64,000 nt of DNA. It comes from Cyclobacteriaceae bacterium. Lineage in GTDB: Bacteria > Bacteroidota > Bacteroidia > Cytophagales > Cyclobacteriaceae. A model generated the notes under the pieces. The model was not told the DNA's origin. It saw only the letters and a list, made by a program, of their open reading frames with translations, and made no database searches. The stretch lies in assembly GCA_027533395.1 (NCBI GenBank), contig JAPZUF010000010.1:62001-126000 (forward strand), read 5' to 3'. A program made the position numbers and the translations under genes. Shown here one piece after another: positions 33,033 through 42,007 of the stretch; within the stretch, counting starts at the first letter, position 1, and every line of letters begins with the position of its first letter.

Positions 33033-33335
33033 TTATACTTCTTGCAATAAGGTACGGAAAGCTGCAAAGCGATTTGGAAATTTTTTGTTTGATTCCTCTC
33101 GTAACTTAGGCGCAAATTCTTCCAGATATTTTTCTACATCATTCAAATTCTCAGCAAAATATTGAACAGAGTAAGAAATTGTTGGCTCATCGGTTTCATG
33201 AAGTATCTGATAGATTTTGGCTGTTTTGAACATACCTGTATTTAATACATCTAACATGTGTTCAGACTTCATCCATTGCAACCATTCGTAGGCAATTTCT
33301 TTATCTACACCGACTGTAACGTTATACAACAACAT
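33033..33335 (-). CDS. DUF4286-family protein
   Basis: 100 residues. VTVGVDKEIAYEWLQWMKSEH and the late FAPKLREESNKKFPNRFAAFRTLL (parts: WLQWMKSEH, FPNRFAAFRT) fit the small DUF4286 dimeric alpha/beta proteins of Bacteroidota. Function unknown. Converges with the DUF2179 gene, 2 bp between stops. Confidence 0.8.
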   Translation of the reverse strand: MLLYNVTVGVDKEIAYEWLQWMKSEHMLDVLNTGMFKTAKIYQILHETDEPTISYSVQYFAENLNDVEKYLEEFAPKLREESNKKFPNRFAAFRTLLQEV

Positions 33336-33404
33336 TTTTATGAATTAAGAATACCCAAATTAGTAATTAAAAAGTAACTTCGTACATAACTAAAAATTAA
33401 ACTT

Positions 33405-33665
33405 ATGGGCTATTACAGAACTGTAGAAGGAAAGAAAATGGATGCGTATCTGTTAACCATGGCAGACAAAGCGGTTCAAGGTGCAGGTGATGGGAGAATA
33501 TCTAAAAAGGATGCAGAGGCCATTATCAAGTTGGTAGTAGATGGGGGCACCTACACTGAAGTTGAAAAAAACACGATGGAATACATCCGCGATAACTATA
33601 AATGGACAGAAGGTGCCAATGAATGGTTTCGTTCTCAGATAGCCAGTTGGGCAGCAGGTAAATAA
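33405..33665 (+). CDS. Small conserved helical protein, EF-hand-like loop
   Basis: 86 residues with MGYYRTVEGKKMD at the start and GAGDGRISKKDAEAII, a loop similar to half an EF-hand, near 27-42. The end NYKWTEGANEWF is Trp-rich. It looks like a conserved family without a name I can give. It stops one base before the converging transporter gene. Confidence 0.7.
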   Translation: MGYYRTVEGKKMDAYLLTMADKAVQGAGDGRISKKDAEAIIKLVVDGGTYTEVEKNTMEYIRDNYKWTEGANEWFRSQIASWAAGK

Positions 33666-35264
33666 CTAATCTTTTTTAAATGAAGTTATTTTTAGAACAG
33701 TTTCACTTTGTAAAGAATCAATAACACTTTTCTGTAATACCAACGGATGAAGACTTGAAACCCATACTCGCTGATTAGGGTTGCTCAAATCCTCATACAC
33801 ATATTGAATAACAAACACAGAATCGATCTTATCGCCTGTTGGTAAAGTAAAGGTTGATAAAGTTTCTTCAATGCAAGCCTTATATCTACCTTGTTTATTT
33901 TCGCCATCCCAACAAAAACCGGGTTTGGAAAACAACACTACTTCGTTGTTATAAAACAAAACATTGTTCTTTAAATAAATCGGTAATATCGTTATTGGTT
34001 GTTCTGTTGCCGAATCAGCATAACTAATCCAATCTCCACTTTTGGTAGTTTTGTTAAATCGCGAAACAAATTTATAATTTGATACACTAAAAAGTTCAGG
34101 ATTTAATTTTTCATATTGAACAGTTAGCGTTTCTACTGCATTGCGATTAAAATAAATCAGTGAAAAGGGAATGAAAAAGAATGTTAGTAATAAATAAACC
34201 AAGCCAGAAAGCCTATATCTCAACGTTAACTTACCCAAACCATTCGCTAAATCAAGTGGTATTTTCTTGAGCACAGGTACAGGTAAAAACAGAATAACAC
34301 CTATTGCGTTAAATAGAAAATGTGAAGTTGCTATAACAATTGCACTCTCGTTATTGGCATACAGAATTGCAGCGATAAAGGCTGTAATGGTTGTGCCAAT
34401 ATTAGCACCCAAAATAAAAGGGGCAGCTTTGTTGAGCTTCACTACTTTTTTAGCAACTAGCGGCACAACAAGTGAAGTAGTTACTGTGCTTGAGCGAATA
34501 GCAGCTGTTATACCCATACCCCAAGCAAAAGACTTGAAGGCACTTTTGAAAAAGAAAGAGCCAAAAAAATCTTGCGAACGAATGCGCATCCACTCCGAAA
34601 TCAACTTTCTGAAAATAAGGATAGAACCAAACAATAATAGAATAGCAAACAAGGCTAATACAAAACCATTATTAATGGTGCCGACTAAAAAATTTATCAA
34701 CCCATCGAATATGGAAAAAGATGCTGTACCTACAGAGCTATTTTCAACATTAGTTCCAGTGTAAATCCAAGAAGTAAGAGCAATTGATAATTGAGATAAG
34801 AAACCATAATAATATTCCAACGGAAATAGAATGATTGCAGTTAAAATATTAAAAAAGTCATGGTACGTTCCTGCCGATACAGCTCTTTGAAATTCTTTTT
34901 TCTTATTGATAAACCCTAAGGATACAATTGTGCTTGTAATGGTTGTACCAATATTCGCCCCCATGATAATAGGCACTGCACTTTCTATCGATAAAGAACC
35001 GGATGCTACCATGGCCACTACTAAGGCAGTAGTGGTAGAGCTACTTTGAATGATAGCTGTAACCAATAAACCAATAAAAAAGCCGGTGAAAGGATTTGAT
35101 GTAGCCAATAAAATTGTTTCGGTAGCACTTTGCCCTAGGCCTTTTAATGCAGCAACTAGTAACTCAATGGCAATGAGAAACAATAAAAAAGCACCCAATG
35201 CAGCTAAACCTGGCACAAATTTATTTAGGTAATTTCTCCAAGATATGGGTACGTTTTCTTCCAC
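33666..35264 (-). CDS. Na+/phosphate cotransporter (PNaS/NptA type)
   Basis: 532 residues. About nine hydrophobic segments in two inverted halves, each with the family motif: IIQSSSTTTALVV (QSSS at 73-76) and AIRSSTVTTSLVV (near 258). The C-terminal ~130 residues are soluble and unlike the usual PhoU tail; they may be periplasmic. Takes up phosphate with sodium at the inner membrane. No PhoU gene nearby. Confidence 0.9.
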   Translation of the reverse strand: MEENVPISWRNYLNKFVPGLAALGAFLLFLIAIELLVAALKGLGQSATETILLATSNPFTGFFIGLLVTAIIQSSSTTTALVVAMVASGSLSIESAVPIIMGANIGTTITSTIVSLGFINKKKEFQRAVSAGTYHDFFNILTAIILFPLEYYYGFLSQLSIALTSWIYTGTNVENSSVGTASFSIFDGLINFLVGTINNGFVLALFAILLLFGSILIFRKLISEWMRIRSQDFFGSFFFKSAFKSFAWGMGITAAIRSSTVTTSLVVPLVAKKVVKLNKAAPFILGANIGTTITAFIAAILYANNESAIVIATSHFLFNAIGVILFLPVPVLKKIPLDLANGLGKLTLRYRLSGLVYLLLTFFFIPFSLIYFNRNAVETLTVQYEKLNPELFSVSNYKFVSRFNKTTKSGDWISYADSATEQPITILPIYLKNNVLFYNNEVVLFSKPGFCWDGENKQGRYKACIEETLSTFTLPTGDKIDSVFVIQYVYEDLSNPNQRVWVSSLHPLVLQKSVIDSLQSETVLKITSFKKD

Positions 35265-35411
35265 TAATCTTTTTTATGACAATAAACAAACAAACTGGCC
35301 GATACGAAAATGTTTATGCCGAAATAAGTTTAATATAGAATAATACAACCTAAAGCTTAATATTCTATTAACCTTACAGGCACACAACCCTCGCACATTA
35401 GCAATAATTAT

Positions 35412-35419
35412 TATCTTTG
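35412..35419 (+). promoter_or_regulatory. Candidate metK -7 box
   Basis: TATCTTTG, a TAnnTTTG match, 25 bp before the metK ATG. It leaves a 5' leader of about 20 nt, too short for a SAM riboswitch. Confidence 0.45.
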
Positions 35420-35443
35420 CCCGCTGAATTTTAACACAATTTT

Positions 35444-36700
35444 ATGCCATATCTATTCACCTCAGAGTCTGTATCAGAAGGTCACCCCGATAAAGTGGCA
35501 GACCAAATTTCAGATGCCCTTATCGACTACTTTTTGGCCTATGATGCCAACTCTAAAGTTGCCTGCGAAACTTTAGTTACTACCGGACAAGTAGTATTAG
35601 CCGGAGAAGTAAAATCTGAGGCTTATTTAGATGTACAAGAAATTACCCGCGAGGTTATTAAGAAAATAGGCTACACTAAAAGTGAATACATGTTCGAAGC
35701 TAACTCTTGCGGTGTGTTTTCAGCCATACACGAACAATCTCCTGATATTAACCAAGGTGTAGAAAGAAAGAAGAAAGAAGACCAAGGAGCGGGCGACCAA
35801 GGTATGATGTTCGGTTACGCAACCAACGAAACCGATAGCTACATGCCATTGCCATTAGAACTGGCTCACCTATTGTTACGCGAACTTGCAGCCTTGCGCA
35901 AAGAAGGCAAGCAAATGACTTACCTTCGCCCCGATGCTAAATCACAAGTAACCATCGAGTATAGCGATGATAACAAACCACAACGCATCGATACCATTGT
36001 AATATCTACACAACATGATGATTTCGCAAAAGATGCCATCATGTTAAAACAAATCAAAGAAGATGTCATCAACATCTTAATTCCTCGTGTAAAAAAGAAA
36101 TTACCAAAACGCATTCAAAATCTTTTCGATACGCAAATACAATATCACGTTAACCCAACCGGTAAATTCGTAATCGGGGGGCCACATGGCGATACAGGTT
36201 TAACCGGTAGAAAAATTATTGTTGATACCTATGGTGGAAAGGGCGCACACGGTGGTGGTGCATTTTCAGGTAAAGATCCTTCTAAGGTAGACCGTTCGGC
36301 TGCCTATGCCACTCGCCACATTGCTAAAAACTTAGTAGCAGCTGGTGTTGCCGATGAAGTATTGGTACAAGTGGCTTACGCGATTGGTGTAGCCAAACCA
36401 GTTGGTTTATACGTAAACACATACGGTACTTCTAAAGTGAATTTAACCGATGGCGAAATCGCGAAAAAGATTGAGAAAATCTTCGATATGCGTCCTTACT
36501 TTATTGAGCAGCGATTCAATCTAAGAACGCCCATCTATTCTGAAACTGCTTCTTATGGTCATATGGGAAGAGAATCTAAAGTGGTAGAGAAAGTTTTCAA
36601 TAAAGGAAAAAGAAACGAGCTAAAGTTAAAGGTTGAACTTTTCCCTTGGGAAAAACTCGACCATGTTGAAGCTGTTAAAAAAGCCTTTAAACTAGCTTAA
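35444..36700 (+). CDS. metK: S-adenosylmethionine synthetase
   Basis: 418 residues, close to the Bacteroidota form. Opening [21 protein letters not shown] (part: [11 protein letters not shown]), ATP site [13 protein letters not shown]-loop-like [14 protein letters not shown] and metal site [14 protein letters not shown] are all intact. Makes SAM from methionine and ATP in the cytoplasm. Ends with a strong terminator. Confidence 0.98.
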   Translation: MPYLFTSESVSEGHPDKVADQISDALIDYFLAYDANSKVACETLVTTGQVVLAGEVKSEAYLDVQEITREVIKKIGYTKSEYMFEANSCGVFSAIHEQSPDINQGVERKKKEDQGAGDQGMMFGYATNETDSYMPLPLELAHLLLRELAALRKEGKQMTYLRPDAKSQVTIEYSDDNKPQRIDTIVISTQHDDFAKDAIMLKQIKEDVINILIPRVKKKLPKRIQNLFDTQIQYHVNPTGKFVIGGPHGDTGLTGRKIIVDTYGGKGAHGGGAFSGKDPSKVDRSAAYATRHIAKNLVAAGVADEVLVQVAYAIGVAKPVGLYVNTYGTSKVNLTDGEIAKKIEKIFDMRPYFIEQRFNLRTPIYSETASYGHMGRESKVVEKVFNKGKRNELKLKVELFPWEKLDHVEAVKKAFKLA

Positions 36701-36724
36701 AAGCTAAATCGATACATACTGTAG

Positions 36725-36757
36725 AAGAAGGAGAATGAAAGTTCTCCTTCTTTTATT
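36725..36757 (+). terminator. Rho-independent terminator of metK
   Basis: AAGAAGGAGAA / TTCTCCTTCTT, 11 bp, loop TGAAAG, then TTATTT. Confidence 0.8.
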
Positions 36758-36810
36758 TCGGGCATAGGGGTAAGTAAAAAGTTGATTGTCTTAGTTGCAA
36801 ATCAACTGAT

Positions 36811-37434
36811 ATGAAAACAATCATTTTAACCTCAATCCTAATCACCTTATCGCTTACGGCAAGCGCGCAAACAAAGGAAGAAAACAACATCCGCACTATT
36901 TTCACCCACGGAAAATCGGGAGGATACGGAGCCATCAATAATAAATTTACCTCAATCCATGGCGAGTTTGCCAACATAGTAGAAGTATATGGCGGCTGGT
37001 ACATCAACCAAAAGTTTTTGCTAGGTGTTGGAGGTGGGGCTACAACCAACTTTATTAAAGTTCCGGCTAGCGAAAGCATCGCCCCTAACGAACGCATGAG
37101 CTATTTATATGGCCAAGCCGGTATGGTAAATGAATATGTGTTAGGTTCTAACGCTCCCGTACATGCTGTCATCCACTGGTTTAATGGTGGAGGTTTCGAA
37201 TTGCAATACAACCGACCGACTTATTATAATGATAACAATTACCGTGACATCCATTCCGATACTAATTGGTTTTATGTTACAGAACCAGGTATACAAGTGG
37301 AGTTAAATTTATTTAAATGGATGAGAGTTAGCCCTGGCGTTTCGTATCGTTTTGCCTTCGAAGATGGAGGAAAACTGAACAATGACATCAGCGGATTTAA
37401 TGCATCGTTAGCTTTTAAATTCGGAAAGTTCTAA
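36811..37434 (+). CDS. Outer-membrane beta-barrel-like exported protein
   Basis: 207 residues. Signal peptide to TASAQ (20). Strands such as FANIVEVYGGWYINQKFLLGVGGG (part: EVYGGWYINQ), GGFELQYNRPTYY and MRVSPGVSYRFAF end in FKFGKF with terminal Phe, the mark of small OM barrels. No specific family. A two-way terminator follows. Confidence 0.75.
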   Translation: MKTIILTSILITLSLTASAQTKEENNIRTIFTHGKSGGYGAINNKFTSIHGEFANIVEVYGGWYINQKFLLGVGGGATTNFIKVPASESIAPNERMSYLYGQAGMVNEYVLGSNAPVHAVIHWFNGGGFELQYNRPTYYNDNNYRDIHSDTNWFYVTEPGIQVELNLFKWMRVSPGVSYRFAFEDGGKLNNDISGFNASLAFKFGKF

Positions 37435-37446
37435 TATCATCTAACT

Positions 37447-37473
37447 AAAAAGCCGTTTACAAAACGGCTTTTT
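37447..37473. terminator. Bidirectional Rho-independent terminator
   Basis: Perfect 12-bp stem AAAAAGCCGTTT / AAACGGCTTTTT with loop ACA, between converging genes. Confidence 0.85.
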
Positions 37474-37727
37474 TATGCATATATGTTAGGCAATTGTATC
37501 TGGTCGCAATAAAAAGAAAGCCTTTTGTTATCTTCCTCTAGTCGAGAAATCTTACAAATGGTTGAGTCTTTATGGTAAACAAACACTTCAACTAAACTCC
37601 CATCAAACTCAAATAAATTTACTTTAAACTGATAATACCTTATCGACACAATAAATTCCCCTCGCTCATACAGCGTTTGTATTCTACTTTCCATCGGCAA
37701 TTGTGTAAAGGCTTGCCAGCTTTTCAT
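37473..37727 (-). CDS. Small hypothetical protein
   Basis: 84 residues, cytoplasmic by composition: ESRIQTLYERGEFIVSIRYY and YHKDSTICKISRLEED (parts). No motif or family recognised. Its strand and end fit the shared terminator, which supports it as a real gene. Confidence 0.55.
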   Translation of the reverse strand: MKSWQAFTQLPMESRIQTLYERGEFIVSIRYYQFKVNLFEFDGSLVEVFVYHKDSTICKISRLEEDNKRLSFYCDQIQLPNIYA

Positions 37728-37826
37728 GGTGTAAATGACAACTTATCTTTTTAAACAAGCAAGTTTGACTATGCATTAAATTTTAGATGGATGTTTTAAT
37801 CTTTATTTATTCATTTCGGACTAATT

Positions 37827-37855
37827 TTTGCTATCGCACCGATTACCTACCTTTG
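37827..37855 (+). promoter_or_regulatory. lptB promoter
   Basis: -33 TTTG (37827-37830) and -7 TACCTTTG (37848-37855) with a 17-bp spacer; the ATG follows at 37868. Best two-part Bacteroidota promoter in the window. It supports the start chosen for lptB. Confidence 0.55.
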
Positions 37856-37867
37856 TATGCTAACATT

Positions 37868-38641
37868 ATGAAATTAAAAGCTGAGAATCTTGTTAAAAAA
37901 TATAAAAGCCGCACAGTAGTAAACCATGTTTCGGTAGAAGTAAACCAAGGTGAAATAGTTGGTTTATTAGGCCCGAATGGCGCTGGTAAAACCACTACCT
38001 TTTATATGACTGTGGGTTTAATAAAGCCGAACGATGGACATATATACCTTGATCAACAAGATATCACAGCGTTACCTATGTTTGAGAGAGCTAAGTTAGG
38101 TATCGGTTATTTAGCACAAGAAGCTTCAGTTTTCAGAAAACTTACAGTTGAAGAAAACATACTATCTGTTTTAGAAATGCGCGATTACACGAAACAACAG
38201 CGCAAAGATAAAGTAGAAGAAATGCTGGAAGAGTTTAGCTTAACGAAAGTGCGCAAAAATATGGGCATGTCTTTATCTGGCGGAGAAAGACGAAGAACTG
38301 AAATTGCACGCGCCTTAGCTGTTGACCCCAAATTTGTTTTGCTAGACGAACCTTTCGCAGGTGTAGACCCCATAGCTGTAGAAGAAATTCAAGGCATTGT
38401 GGCTAAACTGAAAAATAAAAATATCGGTATCTTAATTACCGACCACAATGTAGATGAAACACTTTCTATCACCGATAGAGCCTATTTAATGGTAGATGGT
38501 AAATTATTTAAATCAGGTACGGCAGAAGAGCTAGCCAGCGACCCACAAGTGCGTAAAGTATACCTCGGTCAAAACTTTGAATTGCGTAGAGCGAAAGTTG
38601 TGGCACCAACTGATGATTGGAAAGACGCAGCCGGCAACTAA
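37868..38641 (+). CDS. lptB: LPS export ABC transporter ATPase LptB
   Basis: 257 residues from ATG 37868; an upstream in-frame ATG (37787) precedes the promoter and is rejected. Walker [10 protein letters not shown] (K41), Q-loop [16 protein letters not shown] (part), signature [15 protein letters not shown], Walker [14 protein letters not shown]-loop [10 protein letters not shown]. The [17 protein letters not shown] and DHNV patterns are diagnostic of LptB, which powers LPS extraction with LptFG. Confidence 0.96.
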   Translation: MKLKAENLVKKYKSRTVVNHVSVEVNQGEIVGLLGPNGAGKTTTFYMTVGLIKPNDGHIYLDQQDITALPMFERAKLGIGYLAQEASVFRKLTVEENILSVLEMRDYTKQQRKDKVEEMLEEFSLTKVRKNMGMSLSGGERRRTEIARALAVDPKFVLLDEPFAGVDPIAVEEIQGIVAKLKNKNIGILITDHNVDETLSITDRAYLMVDGKLFKSGTAEELASDPQVRKVYLGQNFELRRAKVVAPTDDWKDAAGN

Positions 38642-38691
38642 AGAAAGCACGCGGCAATTTTTGCCGTTAGCAGGATATCTTTATTTTTGAG

Positions 38692-38699
38692 GCTACCTG
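38692..38699 (+). promoter_or_regulatory. Candidate -7 box of the GH3-like gene
   Basis: TATTTTTG, 11 bp before the ATG at 38710. It follows a CGGCAA-TTT-TTGCCG hairpin (38652-38666) that may end the lptB transcript. Confidence 0.35.
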
Positions 38700-38709
38700 T
38701 TTCCAAACC

Positions 38710-40230
38710 ATGGGGTTATTTAATTCAATTGTTTCTTGGGCCATGAAATATCGCTTCTCACAAATGGAGCGTTTCATGTACAACCCACACGAAGTACAAG
38801 CCGATGTACTCGAACAACTTTTGCTCTCTGCCCGCCATACTGCGTTTGGTAAGCAATACGATTTTAAAACCATTGAGAATTATAAAACCTACAGCGAACG
38901 AGTGCCCGTGCATTCGTACGAAAAGTTTTATCCATACATAGAGCGCCTTATGCGGGGCGAACAAAATATTTTGTGGCCGAGTGAAGTAAAATGGTTTTCT
39001 AAATCATCGGGCACAACCAATGCACGAAGTAAATTCATTCCTGTTACAACCGAAGCATTAGAAAATTGTCATTTTAAAGGCGGTAAGGATTTATTATCCA
39101 TCTATATCAACAATCATCCTGATACAAAAATATTTGATGGCAAAGGATTAGGTGTGGGCGGCAGCCATCAACTCAACGAACTTGATCCTACTGCCACTTC
39201 TTACTACGGAGATGTATCAGCAGTAATTATGCAAAACTTACCTGTGTGGGCCGAGTTTATTCGCACACCAAGTTTGCAAACTGCACTCATGAACAACTGG
39301 GAAGAAAAGTTGGAGAAGATGGCAGAAGAAACAGCCAAAGTTAACGTCACGCAAATTGCAGGGGTACCAACTTGGACAATCCTACTCATTCAGCGTATTG
39401 TGGAATTATCGGGTAAGAAAAATATTTTAGAAGTATGGCCATCGCTCGAAGTATTTTTTCATGGCGCAGTAGCCTTTGGCCCTTATCGCACTTTATTTAA
39501 ATCGCTCATACCAAGCGATAGAATGAATTACTACGAAACATACAATGCGAGTGAAGGGTTTTTCGGTTTACAAGACCAAAAAAATTCTGAAGAATTATTG
39601 TTGATGCTTGACTATGGCATTTACTACGAATTTATTCCGGCAGAACATGTAGATGATGAAAATCCGAAAGCAAAAAGTTTGGATGAAGTTGAACTGGGTA
39701 AAAATTATGCCATGCTCATTACTACCAACGCTGGTTTATGGCGATACAACATTGGCGATACTGTTAAGTTTACTTCCAAGAATCCCTATCGCATAAAAAT
39801 CTCTGGTCGCACCAAACATTTTATCAATGCGTTTGGCGAAGAATTAATTGTAGAAAATGCCGAACATGCCATTGCTAAAGCTTGTGAAGCAACTAATTCT
39901 ATTATCAGCAACTTTACTGCCGGCCCTGTTTATTTGCAAGAAGGAAAAAAAGGCGGCCACGAATGGATCATTGAATTTACGCGTAAACCCGATGATGCAA
40001 GTCGATTTACTGAATTACTGGATAAGGCATTGCGCAGTGTAAATTCGGATTATGATGCCAAACGGGTTGGCGACCTAGCATTGATTGCACCACAAATACA
40101 TATTGTAGAAGAAGGAACTTTTTATCAATGGATGAAAAGCAGAGGAAAACTTGGTGGACAAAACAAAGTGCCGAGGTTATCTAACACAAGAGAATACATC
40201 GATGAATTATTGAAGCAGATAAGGAATTGA
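38710..40230 (+). CDS. GH3-family acyl-adenylate enzyme
   Basis: 506 residues. ATP-motif SSGTTNARSKFIPV near 99-112, FHGAVAFGPYRTLF and YNASEGFFGLQ in the middle, and a C-terminal cap domain with GGHEWIIEF. Matches the bacterial relatives of plant GH3 auxin-conjugating enzymes. These adenylate a carboxylate and join it to an amine; the bacterial substrate is not known. Confidence 0.92.
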   Translation: MGLFNSIVSWAMKYRFSQMERFMYNPHEVQADVLEQLLLSARHTAFGKQYDFKTIENYKTYSERVPVHSYEKFYPYIERLMRGEQNILWPSEVKWFSKSSGTTNARSKFIPVTTEALENCHFKGGKDLLSIYINNHPDTKIFDGKGLGVGGSHQLNELDPTATSYYGDVSAVIMQNLPVWAEFIRTPSLQTALMNNWEEKLEKMAEETAKVNVTQIAGVPTWTILLIQRIVELSGKKNILEVWPSLEVFFHGAVAFGPYRTLFKSLIPSDRMNYYETYNASEGFFGLQDQKNSEELLLMLDYGIYYEFIPAEHVDDENPKAKSLDEVELGKNYAMLITTNAGLWRYNIGDTVKFTSKNPYRIKISGRTKHFINAFGEELIVENAEHAIAKACEATNSIISNFTAGPVYLQEGKKGGHEWIIEFTRKPDDASRFTELLDKALRSVNSDYDAKRVGDLALIAPQIHIVEEGTFYQWMKSRGKLGGQNKVPRLSNTREYIDELLKQIRN

Positions 40231-40307
40231 TAACCTATTGTTTAAAATGTAAAAAATTGCAGATTATACCTACTCCACAATTTAAACCGTGCATTATTAT
40301 AATGAAA

Positions 40308-40718
40308 TCAAAAATCCACTGAACGATTTCTTTTCTTCTCGCTGTTGCGCTTTTTACTTTCTAATCTTTTCTGTTGCGATGCTTTAGTTGCTTTCGTAGC
40401 GATTCTCTTCTTCTTGCGGATATAACATTTGTCTATCAGCTTTTGAAGTTTAGCCATCGCCAGTCTTTTATTTTCGAGTTGGGTTCGTTTCTCTTGCGCA
40501 ATAATCAGCAATTCACCTGCGTCTGTCAGATTTTTTTGGAGATGATGTTTTAACAATTCCTTTTCTTCATCCGAAAGCAATTGAGAATTTTCAATTGAAA
40601 ATCGCAAAGTGATTTTAGTATTGACCTTATTTACATTTTGTCCTCCTGCACCACCACTGCGTGATGCACTGAAAACAATTTCGGGTAAAATCTGCTGTAC
40701 GGTTATTTTGTTTTGCAT
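40308..40718 (-). CDS. arfB: Peptidyl-tRNA hydrolase ArfB (ribosome rescue)
   Basis: 136 residues. SASRSGGAGGQNVNKVNTKI carries the GGQ at 25-27, and the C-terminal tail is strongly basic, as needed to enter the empty mRNA channel. Frees nascent chains on stalled ribosomes. A minus-strand TAATTTTG box at 40735-40742 precedes it; ridA diverges from the same gap. Confidence 0.93.
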   Translation of the reverse strand: MQNKITVQQILPEIVFSASRSGGAGGQNVNKVNTKITLRFSIENSQLLSDEEKELLKHHLQKNLTDAGELLIIAQEKRTQLENKRLAMAKLQKLIDKCYIRKKKRIATKATKASQQKRLESKKRNSEKKRNRSVDF

Positions 40719-40734
40719 CCGTTACAAAATTACT

Positions 40735-40742
40735 TAATTAGC
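40735..40742 (-). promoter_or_regulatory. Candidate arfB -7 box
   Basis: TAATTTTG on the minus strand, 17 bp before the arfB start, in the 34-bp divergent gap to ridA. Confidence 0.4.
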
Positions 40743-40752
40743 TTAAAAAGAG

Positions 40753-41130
40753 ATGAAAATAATCCATACCCCACAGGCACCAGCTGCTATTGGTCCTTAT
40801 GTGCAGGCGATACAAGCCGGTGATTTTTTGTTTTGCTCCGGGCAAACGCCTCTACATCCTGCCACCATGAAAATCGAAACTACGACTATTGAAGAACAAA
40901 CAGAAGTTGTTTTGCAAAACTTGCGCACAGTAATTGAAGCCGCTGGTGCCAAGATGAACCAGGTAGTAAAAACCAGTGTGTTCTTAAAAAACTTTGCAGA
41001 TTTTGAACGCATGAATAAAACTTACGAAGCATTTTTTGCCGGTCATAAACCAGCCCGCACAACGGTTGAAGTTAGTCGCTTGCCAAAAGATGCTTTAGTT
41101 GAAATTGAATGTGTGGTTTATGTCAAATAA
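40753..41130 (+). CDS. ridA: RidA-family reactive enamine/imine deaminase
   Basis: 125 residues. Opening HTPQAPAAIGPYVQAIQAGDF (part: APAAIGPYVQA), FCSGQTP, and the end PARTTVEVSRLPKDALVEIE (part: RTTVEVSRLPKDALVE) with the conserved Arg. Trimeric enzyme that clears 2-aminoacrylate and similar imines in the cytoplasm. Confidence 0.96.
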   Translation: MKIIHTPQAPAAIGPYVQAIQAGDFLFCSGQTPLHPATMKIETTTIEEQTEVVLQNLRTVIEAAGAKMNQVVKTSVFLKNFADFERMNKTYEAFFAGHKPARTTVEVSRLPKDALVEIECVVYVK

Positions 41131-41131
41131 A

Positions 41132-41160
41132 AAAAGCGTAGGGTTACTACGCTTTTCTCT
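41132..41160 (+). terminator. Rho-independent terminator of ridA
   Basis: AAAAGCGTAG / CTACGCTTTT stem with loop GGTTA. Symmetric A and T runs also suit the converging SWIB gene. Confidence 0.8.
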
Positions 41161-41183
41161 CTCTAACAGTGTAAAGCAATTAA

Positions 41184-41552
41184 TTACTTTACATTCTTGT
41201 TCACAACCTTTGCAAGGTCGAACATTGAAATTTGTTTCTTACCATCGAACAACACTTTCAATTTTTCATCAGCATTGATCATACGCTTGTTCTTAGCGTC
41301 TTGAAGTTTGTTCTTTTTGATGTACTCCCAAATCTTCTTAATGATTTGTGTTCTTGGAGTTGGCTTGTTGCCAATTACAGCAGCAAGATTAGCACTTGGA
41401 GTTAGTGCTGCCATGAACGCAGCATTAGGCTTACGTGCTACTTTTTTCTTTGCTACTTTTTTAGCAGCCTTCTTAGCTACTTTCTTCGCAGCTTTCTTTG
41501 CTACTTTTTTGGCTGCTTTTTTAGCAACCTTTTTACTTGTCTTTTTTGCCAT
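41184..41552 (-). CDS. SWIB/MDM2-domain protein with histone-H1-like basic tail
   Basis: 122 residues. Residues 1-42 are a Lys/Ala repeat (KKVAKKAAKK units), as in bacterial histone-H1-like proteins. Residues about 45-122 fit a SWIB domain (LAAVIGNKPTPRTQIIKKIW part, ending KKQISMFDLAKVVNKNVK part). Probable nucleoid-associated DNA-binding protein. The upstream gap has repeated TTCTCATAGGG motifs. Confidence 0.9.
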   Translation of the reverse strand: MAKKTSKKVAKKAAKKVAKKAAKKVAKKAAKKVAKKKVARKPNAAFMAALTPSANLAAVIGNKPTPRTQIIKKIWEYIKKNKLQDAKNKRMINADEKLKVLFDGKKQISMFDLAKVVNKNVK

Positions 41553-42007
41553 AGCGCAAGTGGTTTGTTTTTGTGTTTAGTTTAAAAAGCGTTTACTAAA
41601 AGTTGGTGAGTGAAGGACTAATTATTGTCGAGCAAACATTTTTCTCTGAGTAAAACGTCTTAAAAATAAACGCACTTTATCAAATATCCTAATTTCTCAT
41701 AGGGAAAGTGATGATTCTCATAGGGGAGCGAGTGCTTTAAAAGTTATTTCATAACTGTTTTTCTCTAGACAAATCTCTTTTTTACCAAGGAGAATTAGGG
41801 AAAGTACAGTGAGTTTTTTCTTTTTACTCCTACGAAAATTTAGATGATGATGATAAGTAAAATTACTTTGTTCAGATGTGAGTCATTGTCATTTCCCTAT
41901 GAAAATCTCGAATTTATTCTAAAAAATTCATTGTAGTAATTATTGAAAGAAGAGTGAAATTAAATATTTACCTCAAGTAATAGTTTAAGTAGAACATGAA
42001 TCAAATT
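41553..42007. other. Long intergenic leader of the SWIB gene with repeated motifs
   Basis: 455 bp with no supportable gene. TTCTCATAGGG occurs at 41694-41704 and 41715-41725, 21 bp apart (two helical turns); related motifs are TAGGGAAAGT at 41796-41805 and an inverted form TTTCCCTATGA at 41892-41902. Probably the control region of the SWIB gene. Confidence 0.5.

Noticed and set aside
35265-35443. Possible SAM riboswitch before metK
   Set aside because: The promoter box at 35412-35419 leaves only ~20 nt of leader, and no SAM-type stem pattern was seen.
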